This document shows, in pieces, positions 45,593 to 55,114 of a DNA stretch of 57,058 nt. Position 1 is the stretch's first letter. The number at the start of each line of letters is the position of its first letter. This DNA is from Zancudomyces culisetae. Its lineage: Eukaryota > Kickxellomycota > Harpellomycetes > Harpellales > Legeriomycetaceae. The position numbers and the translations under genes are program-made. The stretch is from the NCBI GenBank assembly GCA_001969505.1, contig LSSK01000069.1, forward strand, positions 1 through 57,058. The letters are read 5' to 3'. The notes beneath the pieces are model-generated. The model was not told the origin of the DNA. It did not search any database and worked only from the letters and a program-made list of their open reading frames with translations.

Positions 45593-48500
45593 ATGGCAAG
45601 AGAATATCAGGTTAAGCTAAGTTTTATGGTTAGAACGACACAAAGGGCGAGTGAAAGTGACAGACTAGATAAAGATTCCGGATTGCCACTCAAAGATTGG
45701 TCAGTCAGTTTGCTAGAGGGAAGAGAGGATTTCAATTATGGATCTACAATACTTCCATACGTGAAGCGAGTGGAATTTCACTTGCATGAAACTTTTCCGA
45801 ATCCAATTAGAGGTTAGTTTTTGAAGTTCACATGAGTATTTGTTGTTGTTGTTGCTGTTGTTGCTGTTGTTGCTTTTTAGTATGTTTGCAACTCAAATTT
45901 ATACTAAAGGGGCCGTGGAAGAGAATGGAGTCAAAGTGACAGTCGCCATAACCATAGTCATAACCATAACTAATTTGTTTGAACCTACTATAAATTAGTA
46001 ATTAAAAATCCACCTTATTCGATAAAAGAAACGGGATGGGGTGAATTCGAGATGGTGATAGTAATATATATGCATGACGAGAACATCGATGCTCAAGAAA
46101 TTCGACATTTGCTCAGTTTTGATAAAGGTAGAAATTATGAGGAAACCTATGACATCACAATCAACAAGGTCAGTGTAGGATTTTATAACTTGGTGAATAG
46201 AAGGCCGACAGTATCCAAAAAGACTGTTCCCAGTTCACGACCAACAACGTCCAAAAAGGGAATATCACTAAAAAAAGCGAAAAGCAGTGATTCTGAGGAT
46301 GGAGCAGGGAGTTTAGAGAGCGAGGGAGAAAAAAAAGAACAGTACAAGAAAAGAAAAAAAAAGAGATACAATAGTAGTAGTGCTAGTAGTAGGAGTAGGA
46401 GTAGCAGTAGAAGTAGAAGTAGAAGCAGCATTGGTAGTGGTCTGCGTAGTAATAGAGATAGTGAAAGCAAAAGTGAAAGTGAGAGCGGCAGCAGCAGCGA
46501 CGAGAAAGGCAATAGTGACAGAGGTAGTGATGAAGAGGGTGATGGTAGTAGTATTGGTAAAGGAGTAAGAAATGAGAAAAATAAAAGTGCTTTAAGATGG
46601 AGGGGTGAAAGGAAGTTCAGTAGCGTGAAGGATTTCAAAGGAAATGGAATTGATGATGTTAACGAGGAAATAGAAAGACAAAGATATAAAATAAAGGAGA
46701 GATATGAAGAAAACGATGGAGATGGAGATAGGAATGTAGGTAGAGATAATATTAAAGGTAGAGATAGAGACAAGGACAGGGATAGATATAGAAACAAGGA
46801 TAGAGATAGGGGTAGGGGTAGGAATAGAGACAGAGATGCAGACAAAGACAGAGATGAGGATAAGGATAAGGATAAGGATAAGGATAGGAGTAGTGGTGTT
46901 AGTAGTGGCACCGTTAAGAGTAAAAACGAAAATACGAGTGGAAATGAAGATGGCGATGGAGATGAAGATGGTGGTGAAGCTAAACCCAAAAATATAGACA
47001 ATGATAGAAATAATAGACATAGAGATAGAGCTATTTTGAATATCAATGGTAGCAGCAATATTGGCTACAAATATAAAAGAAATAATATAGATGATTTCGA
47101 TAAAAAACCGGTCTATGGTACAGAAAAAAAATCAACAGTAAAGACATCAGCTTTCGCAGCTACAAGGACGAATTTGGTAGCAAAATCGGCAAAGGCGTCT
47201 AGCTATTCTAGCGATAGTGAGAGTAGTTTTAGCAGCAGTGAGAGTGAAACCGAGCGGCAACGTGACTATGACCGTGGACGTGAACGTGAGCGTGCACGTG
47301 GGCGTGAGAGAGAAAAGAAAATTATTGAAAGCTCTGGCTATAGCTACAGTAAAAGCACCAATAAGAAGGGTGTCAAGAATACAGCTACCATCAAAACCAA
47401 GAGTAATGATAATGGTAATTCTTTTAATATCAGGAATGAGGGAAGTAACAGCATTAAAATCAAAAGCAAAAGTGGTATTGAGGTGAAGGGTCGGATCGAA
47501 GAAAAACCAAAAGCAAGCCCCACGAAAAAGGTAGTGCCTGTAACAGCGTCAGTACCCCTAGCAGCCACCTTGGGGGTAGCCTCAAAAAGCAGTGTGAGAA
47601 GGGAAGTGTCAAGCTCTTTAACTCAGACATTCAGTACCGATGATACAACTACTTTGAAAAGCACTAAAGGTAAGAAACAAAAAATGGAACCAAAACAAGT
47701 CAACGCTAATAATGGTGGTGAGCAAAAGCGACGGAAGCTGGTTGTTGAAAACAGTGGTGCTAGTAGCAATGCCGGTACTGGCACCAGCGCTAAAGAACGG
47801 GAACAAGGAAAGGAAATGAAGAAGGATAGTACGGCAAAAGTGCCAAAAAGTGGGTTATTGACAACACCCAAATCACTTAACAGTGCAGGTGTCAAGTTGT
47901 CATCCAATCTTGCCAAAAATGTAAAGGACAAATTTACAACTGGTAATAGTAACAATAGCTTGGCAACCACAGCAGCAGTGCGTAAAATTGGACTGGGGAT
48001 GGTTCCAGCATCAAAAGGCTACAGGAATATCAGTAGCAGTGGTACCATAAATTCCAAATCTGTGGGTGGAAATGTGAATGTGAATGCGAATGCGAATGCG
48101 AATGGCAGTGGTGATAGTAGTGGTAATAGCAGCGGTAACATCTCACCTACAGAAAAGACGGCAAAAAGAGGTGCAGGAGTAGAGCTGGTTAATATTAAAA
48201 CTAAAACTAACAGTAACATCAACACTAGCGCCAACATCAACACTAAAACCAACACTAGCACCGATACCAACACCAACACCAACACTAGCGTGGATATCAA
48301 ACAACAAGGGAAAACAACTAGTGTTAAGCGAAAAGAAATAATCCGTGAAATCGAAAGTGTCATAGCCAAACGGCAGCGGGTAATAGAGCCACCGATAATA
48401 CACACAACATCAGCAGATCAATTCAAACAACGCCAGCAGGCTAGCATACTAAACATGATCAAGATTTTATATGTGAAAATGTTGGAAATAGCACCAAATA

Positions 48501-48619
48501 AGGACAAGGCTGAGCAACATATCATGAACATGGTTTCCAGTACCAATGAGTTTAAATGTGATTTAGAGATTTTTAGCGACGAAAAACTATATGAAATCTA
48601 CCAAAATCTAATGTATTAG
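45593..48619 (+). CDS. TAF14: YEATS-domain protein with long RS/RD linker (Taf14/AF9-like)
   Basis: YEATS proteins read acylated histone lysines in TFIID, SWI/SNF, NuA4 or elongation complexes. Exons 45593-45812 and 45999-48619 give 946 residues. The YEATS fold is split by the intron: KRVEFHLHETFPNPIR in exon 1, then NPPYSIKETGWGEFEM in exon 2. Reader-cage residues are present (His65, Thr67, Phe68, Trp87; the Trp is as in Taf14). HLLSFDKGRNYEETYDITIN closes the domain near residue 140. A disordered linker of about 750 residues follows, with RS repeats near 195-215, RD/KD repeats near 315-365 and Asn/Thr/Ser-rich stretches. The last 60 residues (LNMIKILYVKMLEIAPNKDK to FKCDLEIFSDEKLYEIYQNL) look like the ET/AHD domain that ends Taf14 and AF9/ENL. 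Taf14 has only 244 residues. It could be the Taf14 orthologue or an AF9/ENL-like elongation factor. Its last 12 bases overlap GCN2. Confidence 0.85.
45841..45875 (+). repeat. TTG/CTG trinucleotide repeat in YEATS intron
   Basis: About eleven TGT/TGC-type triplets in a row inside the single intron of the YEATS gene, followed by TTTTTAG. That makes an upstream competing acceptor at 45879-45880, whose use would run into a stop. Confidence 0.7.
46859..46884 (+). repeat. GATAAG coding repeat in YEATS linker
   Basis: Four GATAAG units in frame, coding alternating Asp-Lys within a larger Arg/Asp-rich tract (about 46755-46890). Confidence 0.8.
48071..48103 (+). repeat. AATGTG/AATGCG coding repeat in YEATS linker
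   Basis: Five in-frame hexanucleotide units coding Asn-Val and Asn-Ala dipeptides; recent slippage is likely because the third-codon bases are uniform. Confidence 0.75.
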
Positions 48620-51600
48620 TGCAATCAATTTATCATATAACAAGTATTGTTGTGAGTTTTCAACTAGGTCGTAGAGAATATAAACAAAATCGCTTTCAAA
48701 ATTAGACTGGGATGAATTGTAATTGCTATTTCCATCACTAACGCCGTTAGCATGACCACCATTGATACCCCGACCGCTATTTCTACCATAACTATCGTAG
48801 TGTTCGTGGCTATGTTGGCTGTGGTAGTGACTTTTTTCATCGATAATTTCAATCAAATACTTGATTCCTGCATTGATACACTGTTGCTTTATTCTCTCAA
48901 AACTCTCGTTTGGAGATGACAAGGTAAAGATTTTAGTTTTGATATTGAGTTTCCATAACTTGGTTGCCAATTCGATTCGCTGTTTAAGTAGGATATTGCT
49001 ATCGCCAGACTTTTTGTCCTTGGACAACATATGTGCGTTTTTATTGCTGGAAATAATCATGACATCATATCGCTGTGTATACCAACACGCATTGTCCAAT
49101 TGATCGCGATTTTGACACATGTTGTCATTTTCATCTTTTTCGTTTCTGATATTTACATTTTCCTTTGTTATTTTTTTGCCTTTGCCTTTGCCTTTGTTAA
49201 CCTTGATATTATTTTGGGTTGTTCCCAAGCTGGCATTCCTGCTAGTATTTTGCTTGTAATAATGATTTAACTCTCCCAAATAAATGGCTAGTTCGCGAAC
49301 AATCACATCAAAGTATATATTCAAACCAACAACTGCCGTAGAACTTTTGGTTTTGTGTCCGCCTCCACTTGTGTTTGAAGAACTGGTGGCCGCAGTCTCC
49401 AACATAAGCCTGCTAGCAAGAATATCTTGGCTACTGTTTACATTACTACCAACATTTGACCCAAAGGCAGAACCAGGACCTGGACTACAGCCGGAACCAA
49501 AACCGAAGCCGAAACCAGTACCATCATACCTTCTCAACATGTTTTCCTGGTTTCGATATAGATTATCAATGCTACCACCATACCTATACCCGTACTCGGG
49601 CCCATTTCGCTGTTGTTTTTTATTACGCTTAGTTGTTTTATCCATCAAATCGTCATCACCAATAATGTAACTGTATTGGTGTAACAATGCGTCATACCTA
49701 CCTCCTTCTGCTACAACTACTGGTATTTGACCCAATAAAACTGGCGATATAGGTGCAGGTGCAGGTGTAGATGTAGATGTAGATGTAGATGTAGATGTAG
49801 ATGTAGAAGTTAGCGGTAATACCAACCCAGTCTTTGCTCCTTTTGTAGCACTCCCTCGCGCCCCCATTCCCATGCCTATTTTTGACCATCTTCCTTTTCC
49901 CTTCCCCTTTCCTTTTGCCGCCAATATCCCTTGTCCCTCTTGAGACTTTAATTGCGATTGCCCTTGTTGAATTTCCCCTGAATAATACAACACTTGGAAA
50001 TAATAGTTGTGCTCATAGTACGTCTTGCTATTACGTGTCGAAAATAGTGGTGATATTACAAATTCCACCTTTTCATCTATTCCAAATGTTCCCTTTGCTG
50101 CCTCCAACTTGCTAAGCTGTGTAAATGCCGAAATCAACCTCTCTTTACGTTTACTCAAATCCAATCCACATCCACCGCTGCCACTCTTTAGTTGTTCATC
50201 TTGTTGGCTATACAATATCGACAATACCCGATTTTGCACCCGCACCACATTTCCTCGAAGATCCAAAAATGGTATCAACCGCTCTATCACTTTACTTGTA
50301 AACACCACTTGGTCTCCTCCCAACTTCATACTCTGCAGCTTTTTTTTTGCACCACCACCAAGCATAGAGCTCTGTGGAATCGGCCCCAGAATGTTGTACA
50401 TGTGGTTATATATCATTTGTAACTGCCTTGATGTAACATAGACTGTATCTGTATTGCTAGCACTACCATTGGGGGCTTTACCAGTGTTTTCATCAGCGTT
50501 CTTTGTGTTCTTATTCTTAGTGTTTGTTGGCGTAATACAAATTCCTACATAGTTCAAAATTGCATCCAGAATATCCGTATGATTCAATACTACTACCGTT
50601 TTTCCTTCAGAAAACATGGGATAACAGTCTATTATCTCGGAAATTATCAACATAATTTCTCCAGTAGCCACTGCATGCATCTGCTCGTTTGTCACAATAT
50701 CAAATCCCGCCATGTTTACTGCCATCGGCTGACCTGCAACACCCACCATCCCATTCTCAAGCTTACCACCATTTTTACCATCACCAGCGGTTCCGCTACC
50801 ATTGGATCCACCGCCTTCGTTCTTTGTCCAGTATACCTGCTCAAAACCATATCGCTTCATTCCTGTTATTTTGTTCTTCACGATATACCGAGCCATTGGC
50901 AACGTCAAATCATACCGAAGCTGAACTGCATTACCCTGTACGTCTATGTAATCCACAGCTGATTGCTGTTGTACCGCAGAACCCCGTCGAACTCCTTGAA
51001 TCATTTCATTCTTCGGCACTATCAGCGGTGTCTTTATTTCAATGCCGCCATGTCGCTTAAACACATTCATCATTTTCTCCTTAACTCGTTCTGCAAACAC
51101 AATATTCAATTTTTCAATTACTCCAAACGAACTCTGGTAGTCATACAATGCATCAGTTTGCACGTTGGGTCGTCGCTGAAATAACATCTTCATAATTGCT
51201 TCATAGTACCGATGCTCTGGATTGCATATCGCACGCATCATATCTTCAACATCTTCATCTTCCAATTTGCTCGGCATCAACTCGCTTTCCAAAAGCTCCA
51301 CGCTTGATGGTCGTTCCTGCACATTGTGTGTCAGCAATTGTCGAATTATCTTGAGTTGGTTTGGCATCGCATCCATCGGAAATGTATCAGGAATCACTAT
51401 TTCAGGCTTCCGCAGTCCATGAATCACCAATGCCCTCTCCATTCCAGTCCTTAGCGGATGGCACATTTCAAAGAATATTATACCAAGCGAATACATATCA
51501 ACCTTATAGTTATATCTCCCTCTTCCAGAACCACTCGCAGCACTTGCTACTTGATTCAAAACCTCTGGTGCCACATATGTCAATGTTCCTATATCGGTTG

Positions 51601-54600
51601 TCAATGTATAATCTATACTCTTTTCAAACCCACCCTGCGAATACGCAGATAACATCCCCGAACCCAAGTGGCTACTACTACCTCCACCGCTGAGATTGCT
51701 ACTACTCACTCCAATTCGTTGTGTCACCTCCTCGATAGACGCAAAGCTTGATGTTGAGAGTCCAAAGTCGCCTATCTTTACATCGCCATTGGCATCCAAA
51801 AATACATTCACGGGTTTCAAATCTCGATGTATCATTCCGCACTGGTGAATATGTTTTAGCGCCTCTAGCATTTGCCTAAATAGTCTCCACCCAGTTCTCT
51901 CTTCTATTCCCTCACTAATTAAATCCCGTAGCGTTTTGTTTTCACAGTACTCCATTTGAATATATAACGTTTCTCCCCTTTTCTCTTTACTCGCAGCTGT
52001 CCTTTTCTTGCTTATCTCTTGCGTCTCAATCAGAATCATATGTGGTTTTTTGGTGACTTTAGTATTTTTTACCATAGCCTTTGCCGCAGTTGGTTGCGTA
52101 CTACTACTAATTCTGTCACTGCCTGTCATTTTATAACTGCTTTCTACATCTGAGCTTTCCTCATTGGAGCTTTCCGTTCCAAAAAATACAACATTGCTGC
52201 TGGTTTCTTGTAGTTCCAATCTAGGTTCACTGCTTTCTTGTTCGCTATCATACTCACTCTCCTCCTCACTATCCCCATCACTCTCCTCATCATCATCATC
52301 TTCACTATAGTCATCATCTTCTTCGCTAATATGAGACTCTACAAGCCCTCTCTCCACCCACGTATTAAAATACCGCACAACATTTGGATGGTGTAATCTA
52401 CTGAGGTTCACCGCTTCCCTAATGATTTTGTTATGCGATTTGAGATCCTTGGAATCCAGTCCGACTTTCTTTATTGCATATAGCCTACCATCTATCTTAT
52501 TTCTGGCTTTGACTACTGACCCAAACCCTCCTTTCCCCACAAATCCCATTTCATCAAAATCGTTTTTGTATCTTGAACTATTCAGCGACCTAGTACTTTC
52601 CATCACGCCATCTTCCCCATCACTGCTAATATACTCATCTTCATCGCTGTACTCCGCCTGACTATGCCTTTCACCTTTTACCTTATCTCCACCGTTAGTT
52701 ATTCGTCTATTTCTGCTCGTTTGTCCAAGTTTTGCACGTAATGACTTGCTCTTTACCCCATACGATCGAGGGAGTGCCTTTTTCTTCTTATCTTTAACTC
52801 GCTTTGCCTCAACTCCCCGTTTGTTTTGTAAGACTATATCCTTGCTATTGTATCTATATAACCCTCTTCCTCTTTTCATAGCTTGCACTTTTTTCTTTCC
52901 GCCAAACTCACCAGAATCAGATTCTGATTCAGATTCAGATTTCGATCCTGATTCAAATTCTGAATCAGATTCTGAACCCGATCCGGTATCTCCAGTTTCC
53001 TCCTCCTCACTCTCTTCCTCTTCGGTTCCTGATCTCTGCATACTTTGTTCGTCAAAATCAATAAAAAATCTTTCCTTCAATATATCCTTGGCCTTAGGTC
53101 GTTTATTTTGTTCTCTACACACCATCTTTTGTATTAGTTGCCCAAAGTATACCCGCAGCTTCGCATCCTTGCAAAACTGAATGTCAACATTTTCGCTAAA
53201 TTCACCATCACCTTTACTACCTTTACTACCTTTACTACCTTTACCACCTCCTCTTTTATCTCTTACTTTTTTACTTCTCTTTCCCATATTAACCAATCCT
53301 ACAACCGCCTCGCTCTCATACTCGCTGCCCAATCTACTGGTTTTAAAAGTTTGTGTTCCCAATACCATTTGTACAAGCACCAATCCCAAACAATAAACAT
53401 CATTTTGCCATCTAGACAACTGATCCGCCCTCTCAACAACTTCGGGAGCCACTCGCATCGTCATCTCTATACTATCTGTCCATTTTGTGTTCAGCTTTGC
53501 CATTTTGTGGAGCGAAAACATATGTTCAAAGTATAATGCACCGGTAAGCACCGCACTCAACTCCTTATCTCTGCCTACATCTGCGTAATCACGCTTTTTT
53601 AGGAGTACATTTTCTAGTATTATTGATCTGTGTGTAAGCCCCTGCTCGTGTAAACTCGCTAGTGCCTGGACAAGTTCCTTTCCATATTCTTTTACCTTTT
53701 CTAGGCTTAACCCCCCACTCATATTTACAATTTCTCTTAGACATATGACTTCAGGTGCTTGCTGTTCCTCTGTTAAGATGTAGAGTTTCCATCCTCTTTT
53801 CCCTCTATCACCCTTTATACTCTCCTTTTCACTTTTGTATCCTCTTTCTTTGATCTCACCATCTCCGCGCCCAACACCCTCAATAGACTCCCCCTCCTCC
53901 TCTTCTTCTTCATCTTCTTCGAGGCTATCTCCAAGATACCATGCTCCATCAATCGATTGCTTTTCATACCCCTTTCCCTCTACGCGATATTCACCATCCT
54001 CAACATTTAGCAGATTTAGTAGAATCGTGTTTATAAGCGGTATTTTTTGTTTAGCCAAAGACGAAACTGCCTCTAATACAACTCCATACACACTAACGAT
54101 GTTTTCAGATCTGACCTGCTTCAGCTTCTCTATGTCTGCAATAGCTCTAGCTAGCTGTCTCGCCCCCGTCTCCATTTCATAATGACTTCCATCGATTGTG
54201 AATTCCATAACTGTTAGTTTGTGGTTTGTTACTGACTCTTCATTTTTATTTATTACGCACGCTTTCCACTGCTTATACACTCTATTAGTTTTCTCCTCTT
54301 CAAGCAGAATCTCCTCTACCTCTATATCACCTCCCTTTCCTCTATTACACCCTATTTTTATCTTTCTTTCTAACTTTAACACCTTCATTTTCTGTGTAAT
54401 CTTTCCAACCGTTCTCCTAACTGCTTTAGATACTTCTCTTAGTTTCTTTTTTCGCTCCTCGCCTTTTATCACCGCCTGCTGCAGTCGCTCCATCTCCTGC
54501 TGTATTTTGGTTCGTAACTCGTTCTTGTCGTATTTATCTTCCTCCACAATCATCTGTAGTATCTCGCTTTCTGCCTGTACTAAATCTACCTCTTCAAGTT

Positions 54601-55114
54601 CACCTTTACTACTTATCTTTATCCCCCGTGATTTAAGCCTTTCCACCCTCTTTTCCAGCTCTATCTCTTTATCCTTCTCCTGCCTCTTTACCATTGCCTC
54701 ATAAAACGATTCTGCCTCTATTTCCTTTGCAACATTGTGTTTAGTAATGTATTCTTGGGTCCAATTCGTTATATCGAAAATCATTTCTGTTCCAAGCCTC
54801 TCCGGTATCAACTCCCTTTCTATAATCTCTAGTGCCTTTTGCATCTGTTCTTTGCGGATACCATGGTTCTCTTTGACACTTATTTGGGGCGAGGTGTTCG
54901 GATATTTTTTCGAAAATTTGAAATGCATTTTGACTTTAACTATATCTCGTTGCTCGAAATTTTCCGATCTGATCGTGATTAGAAACTCTGGGATCTTGGG
55001 TTTGATCTTCCATGCAGTCTTTTCATGGTAGAATTCAAAATCGTCCATATAAATCGCCTTCAGAGCCTCGATTTCATTTAGTTGTGTTTCCTCTAGCTCT
55101 TGATTTTCATTCAT
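48608..55114 (-). CDS. GCN2: eIF2-alpha kinase GCN2
   Basis: Senses uncharged tRNA and stalled ribosomes and phosphorylates eIF2-alpha, giving general amino-acid control. One exon, 2168 residues (yeast Gcn2 has 1659). Domain order seen: RWD domain at about 5-130 (NEIEALKAIYMDDF, KKYPNTSPQISV), which binds Gcn1; a charged coiled coil to about 270; a pseudokinase at about 285-710, whose catalytic loop reads LTHRSIILENVLL with HRD changed to HRS; the active kinase from about 855 (GFVGKGGFGSVVKARN, LYAIKKVGLD, IHRDLKPVNVFLD near 1096, DFGLSTSS, LTYVAPEVLNQ) to about 1275; a HisRS-like domain from about 1330 (LNIVFAERVKEKMMNVFKRH); and a C-terminal domain. The kinase insert, about 925-1040, is very acidic. 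Extra length comes from this insert, acidic tracts near 710-750 and repeats in the HisRS-like part. All catalytic residues are intact. Confidence 0.96.
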   Translation of the reverse strand: MNENQELEETQLNEIEALKAIYMDDFEFYHEKTAWKIKPKIPEFLITIRSENFEQRDIVKVKMHFKFSKKYPNTSPQISVKENHGIRKEQMQKALEIIERELIPERLGTEMIFDITNWTQEYITKHNVAKEIEAESFYEAMVKRQEKDKEIELEKRVERLKSRGIKISSKGELEEVDLVQAESEILQMIVEEDKYDKNELRTKIQQEMERLQQAVIKGEERKKKLREVSKAVRRTVGKITQKMKVLKLERKIKIGCNRGKGGDIEVEEILLEEEKTNRVYKQWKACVINKNEESVTNHKLTVMEFTIDGSHYEMETGARQLARAIADIEKLKQVRSENIVSVYGVVLEAVSSLAKQKIPLINTILLNLLNVEDGEYRVEGKGYEKQSIDGAWYLGDSLEEDEEEEEEGESIEGVGRGDGEIKERGYKSEKESIKGDRGKRGWKLYILTEEQQAPEVICLREIVNMSGGLSLEKVKEYGKELVQALASLHEQGLTHRSIILENVLLKKRDYADVGRDKELSAVLTGALYFEHMFSLHKMAKLNTKWTDSIEMTMRVAPEVVERADQLSRWQNDVYCLGLVLVQMVLGTQTFKTSRLGSEYESEAVVGLVNMGKRSKKVRDKRGGGKGSKGSKGSKGDGEFSENVDIQFCKDAKLRVYFGQLIQKMVCREQNKRPKAKDILKERFFIDFDEQSMQRSGTEEEESEEEETGDTGSGSESDSEFESGSKSESESESDSGEFGGKKKVQAMKRGRGLYRYNSKDIVLQNKRGVEAKRVKDKKKKALPRSYGVKSKSLRAKLGQTSRNRRITNGGDKVKGERHSQAEYSDEDEYISSDGEDGVMESTRSLNSSRYKNDFDEMGFVGKGGFGSVVKARNKIDGRLYAIKKVGLDSKDLKSHNKIIREAVNLSRLHHPNVVRYFNTWVERGLVESHISEEDDDYSEDDDDEESDGDSEEESEYDSEQESSEPRLELQETSSNVVFFGTESSNEESSDVESSYKMTGSDRISSSTQPTAAKAMVKNTKVTKKPHMILIETQEISKKRTAASKEKRGETLYIQMEYCENKTLRDLISEGIEERTGWRLFRQMLEALKHIHQCGMIHRDLKPVNVFLDANGDVKIGDFGLSTSSFASIEEVTQRIGVSSSNLSGGGSSSHLGSGMLSAYSQGGFEKSIDYTLTTDIGTLTYVAPEVLNQVASAASGSGRGRYNYKVDMYSLGIIFFEMCHPLRTGMERALVIHGLRKPEIVIPDTFPMDAMPNQLKIIRQLLTHNVQERPSSVELLESELMPSKLEDEDVEDMMRAICNPEHRYYEAIMKMLFQRRPNVQTDALYDYQSSFGVIEKLNIVFAERVKEKMMNVFKRHGGIEIKTPLIVPKNEMIQGVRRGSAVQQQSAVDYIDVQGNAVQLRYDLTLPMARYIVKNKITGMKRYGFEQVYWTKNEGGGSNGSGTAGDGKNGGKLENGMVGVAGQPMAVNMAGFDIVTNEQMHAVATGEIMLIISEIIDCYPMFSEGKTVVVLNHTDILDAILNYVGICITPTNTKNKNTKNADENTGKAPNGSASNTDTVYVTSRQLQMIYNHMYNILGPIPQSSMLGGGAKKKLQSMKLGGDQVVFTSKVIERLIPFLDLRGNVVRVQNRVLSILYSQQDEQLKSGSGGCGLDLSKRKERLISAFTQLSKLEAAKGTFGIDEKVEFVISPLFSTRNSKTYYEHNYYFQVLYYSGEIQQGQSQLKSQEGQGILAAKGKGKGKGRWSKIGMGMGARGSATKGAKTGLVLPLTSTSTSTSTSTSTSTPAPAPISPVLLGQIPVVVAEGGRYDALLHQYSYIIGDDDLMDKTTKRNKKQQRNGPEYGYRYGGSIDNLYRNQENMLRRYDGTGFGFGFGSGCSPGPGSAFGSNVGSNVNSSQDILASRLMLETAATSSSNTSGGGHKTKSSTAVVGLNIYFDVIVRELAIYLGELNHYYKQNTSRNASLGTTQNNIKVNKGKGKGKKITKENVNIRNEKDENDNMCQNRDQLDNACWYTQRYDVMIISSNKNAHMLSKDKKSGDSNILLKQRIELATKLWKLNIKTKIFTLSSPNESFERIKQQCINAGIKYLIEIIDEKSHYHSQHSHEHYDSYGRNSGRGINGGHANGVSDGNSNYNSSQSNFESDFVYILYDLVENSQQYLLYDKLIALIH
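49753..49806 (+). repeat. GTAGAT hexanucleotide repeat in GCN2
   Basis: Two GCAGGT-like units followed by six perfect GTAGAT units plus GTAG. Read on the coding strand it gives Ala-Pro and then Thr-Ser dipeptides, inside the HisRS-like region of GCN2. It keeps the frame. Confidence 0.9.
53212..53247 (+). repeat. CTTTACTAC nonanucleotide repeat in GCN2
   Basis: Four 9-bp units (the last CTTTACCAC), coding Gly-Ser-Lys repeats on the minus strand within the pseudokinase domain. Confidence 0.88.

Noticed and set aside
46859-46884. GATAAG cluster as a GATA-factor binding array
   Set aside because: The four hexamers are an in-frame coding repeat for Asp-Lys within the YEATS exon, so the coding explanation suffices.
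46183-47058. Minus-strand open frame of 291 codons opposite the YEATS linker
   Set aside because: It is a Leu/Ser-rich antisense shadow of the Arg/Ser/Asp repeats and lacks any independent motif; the plus strand is a convincing exon.
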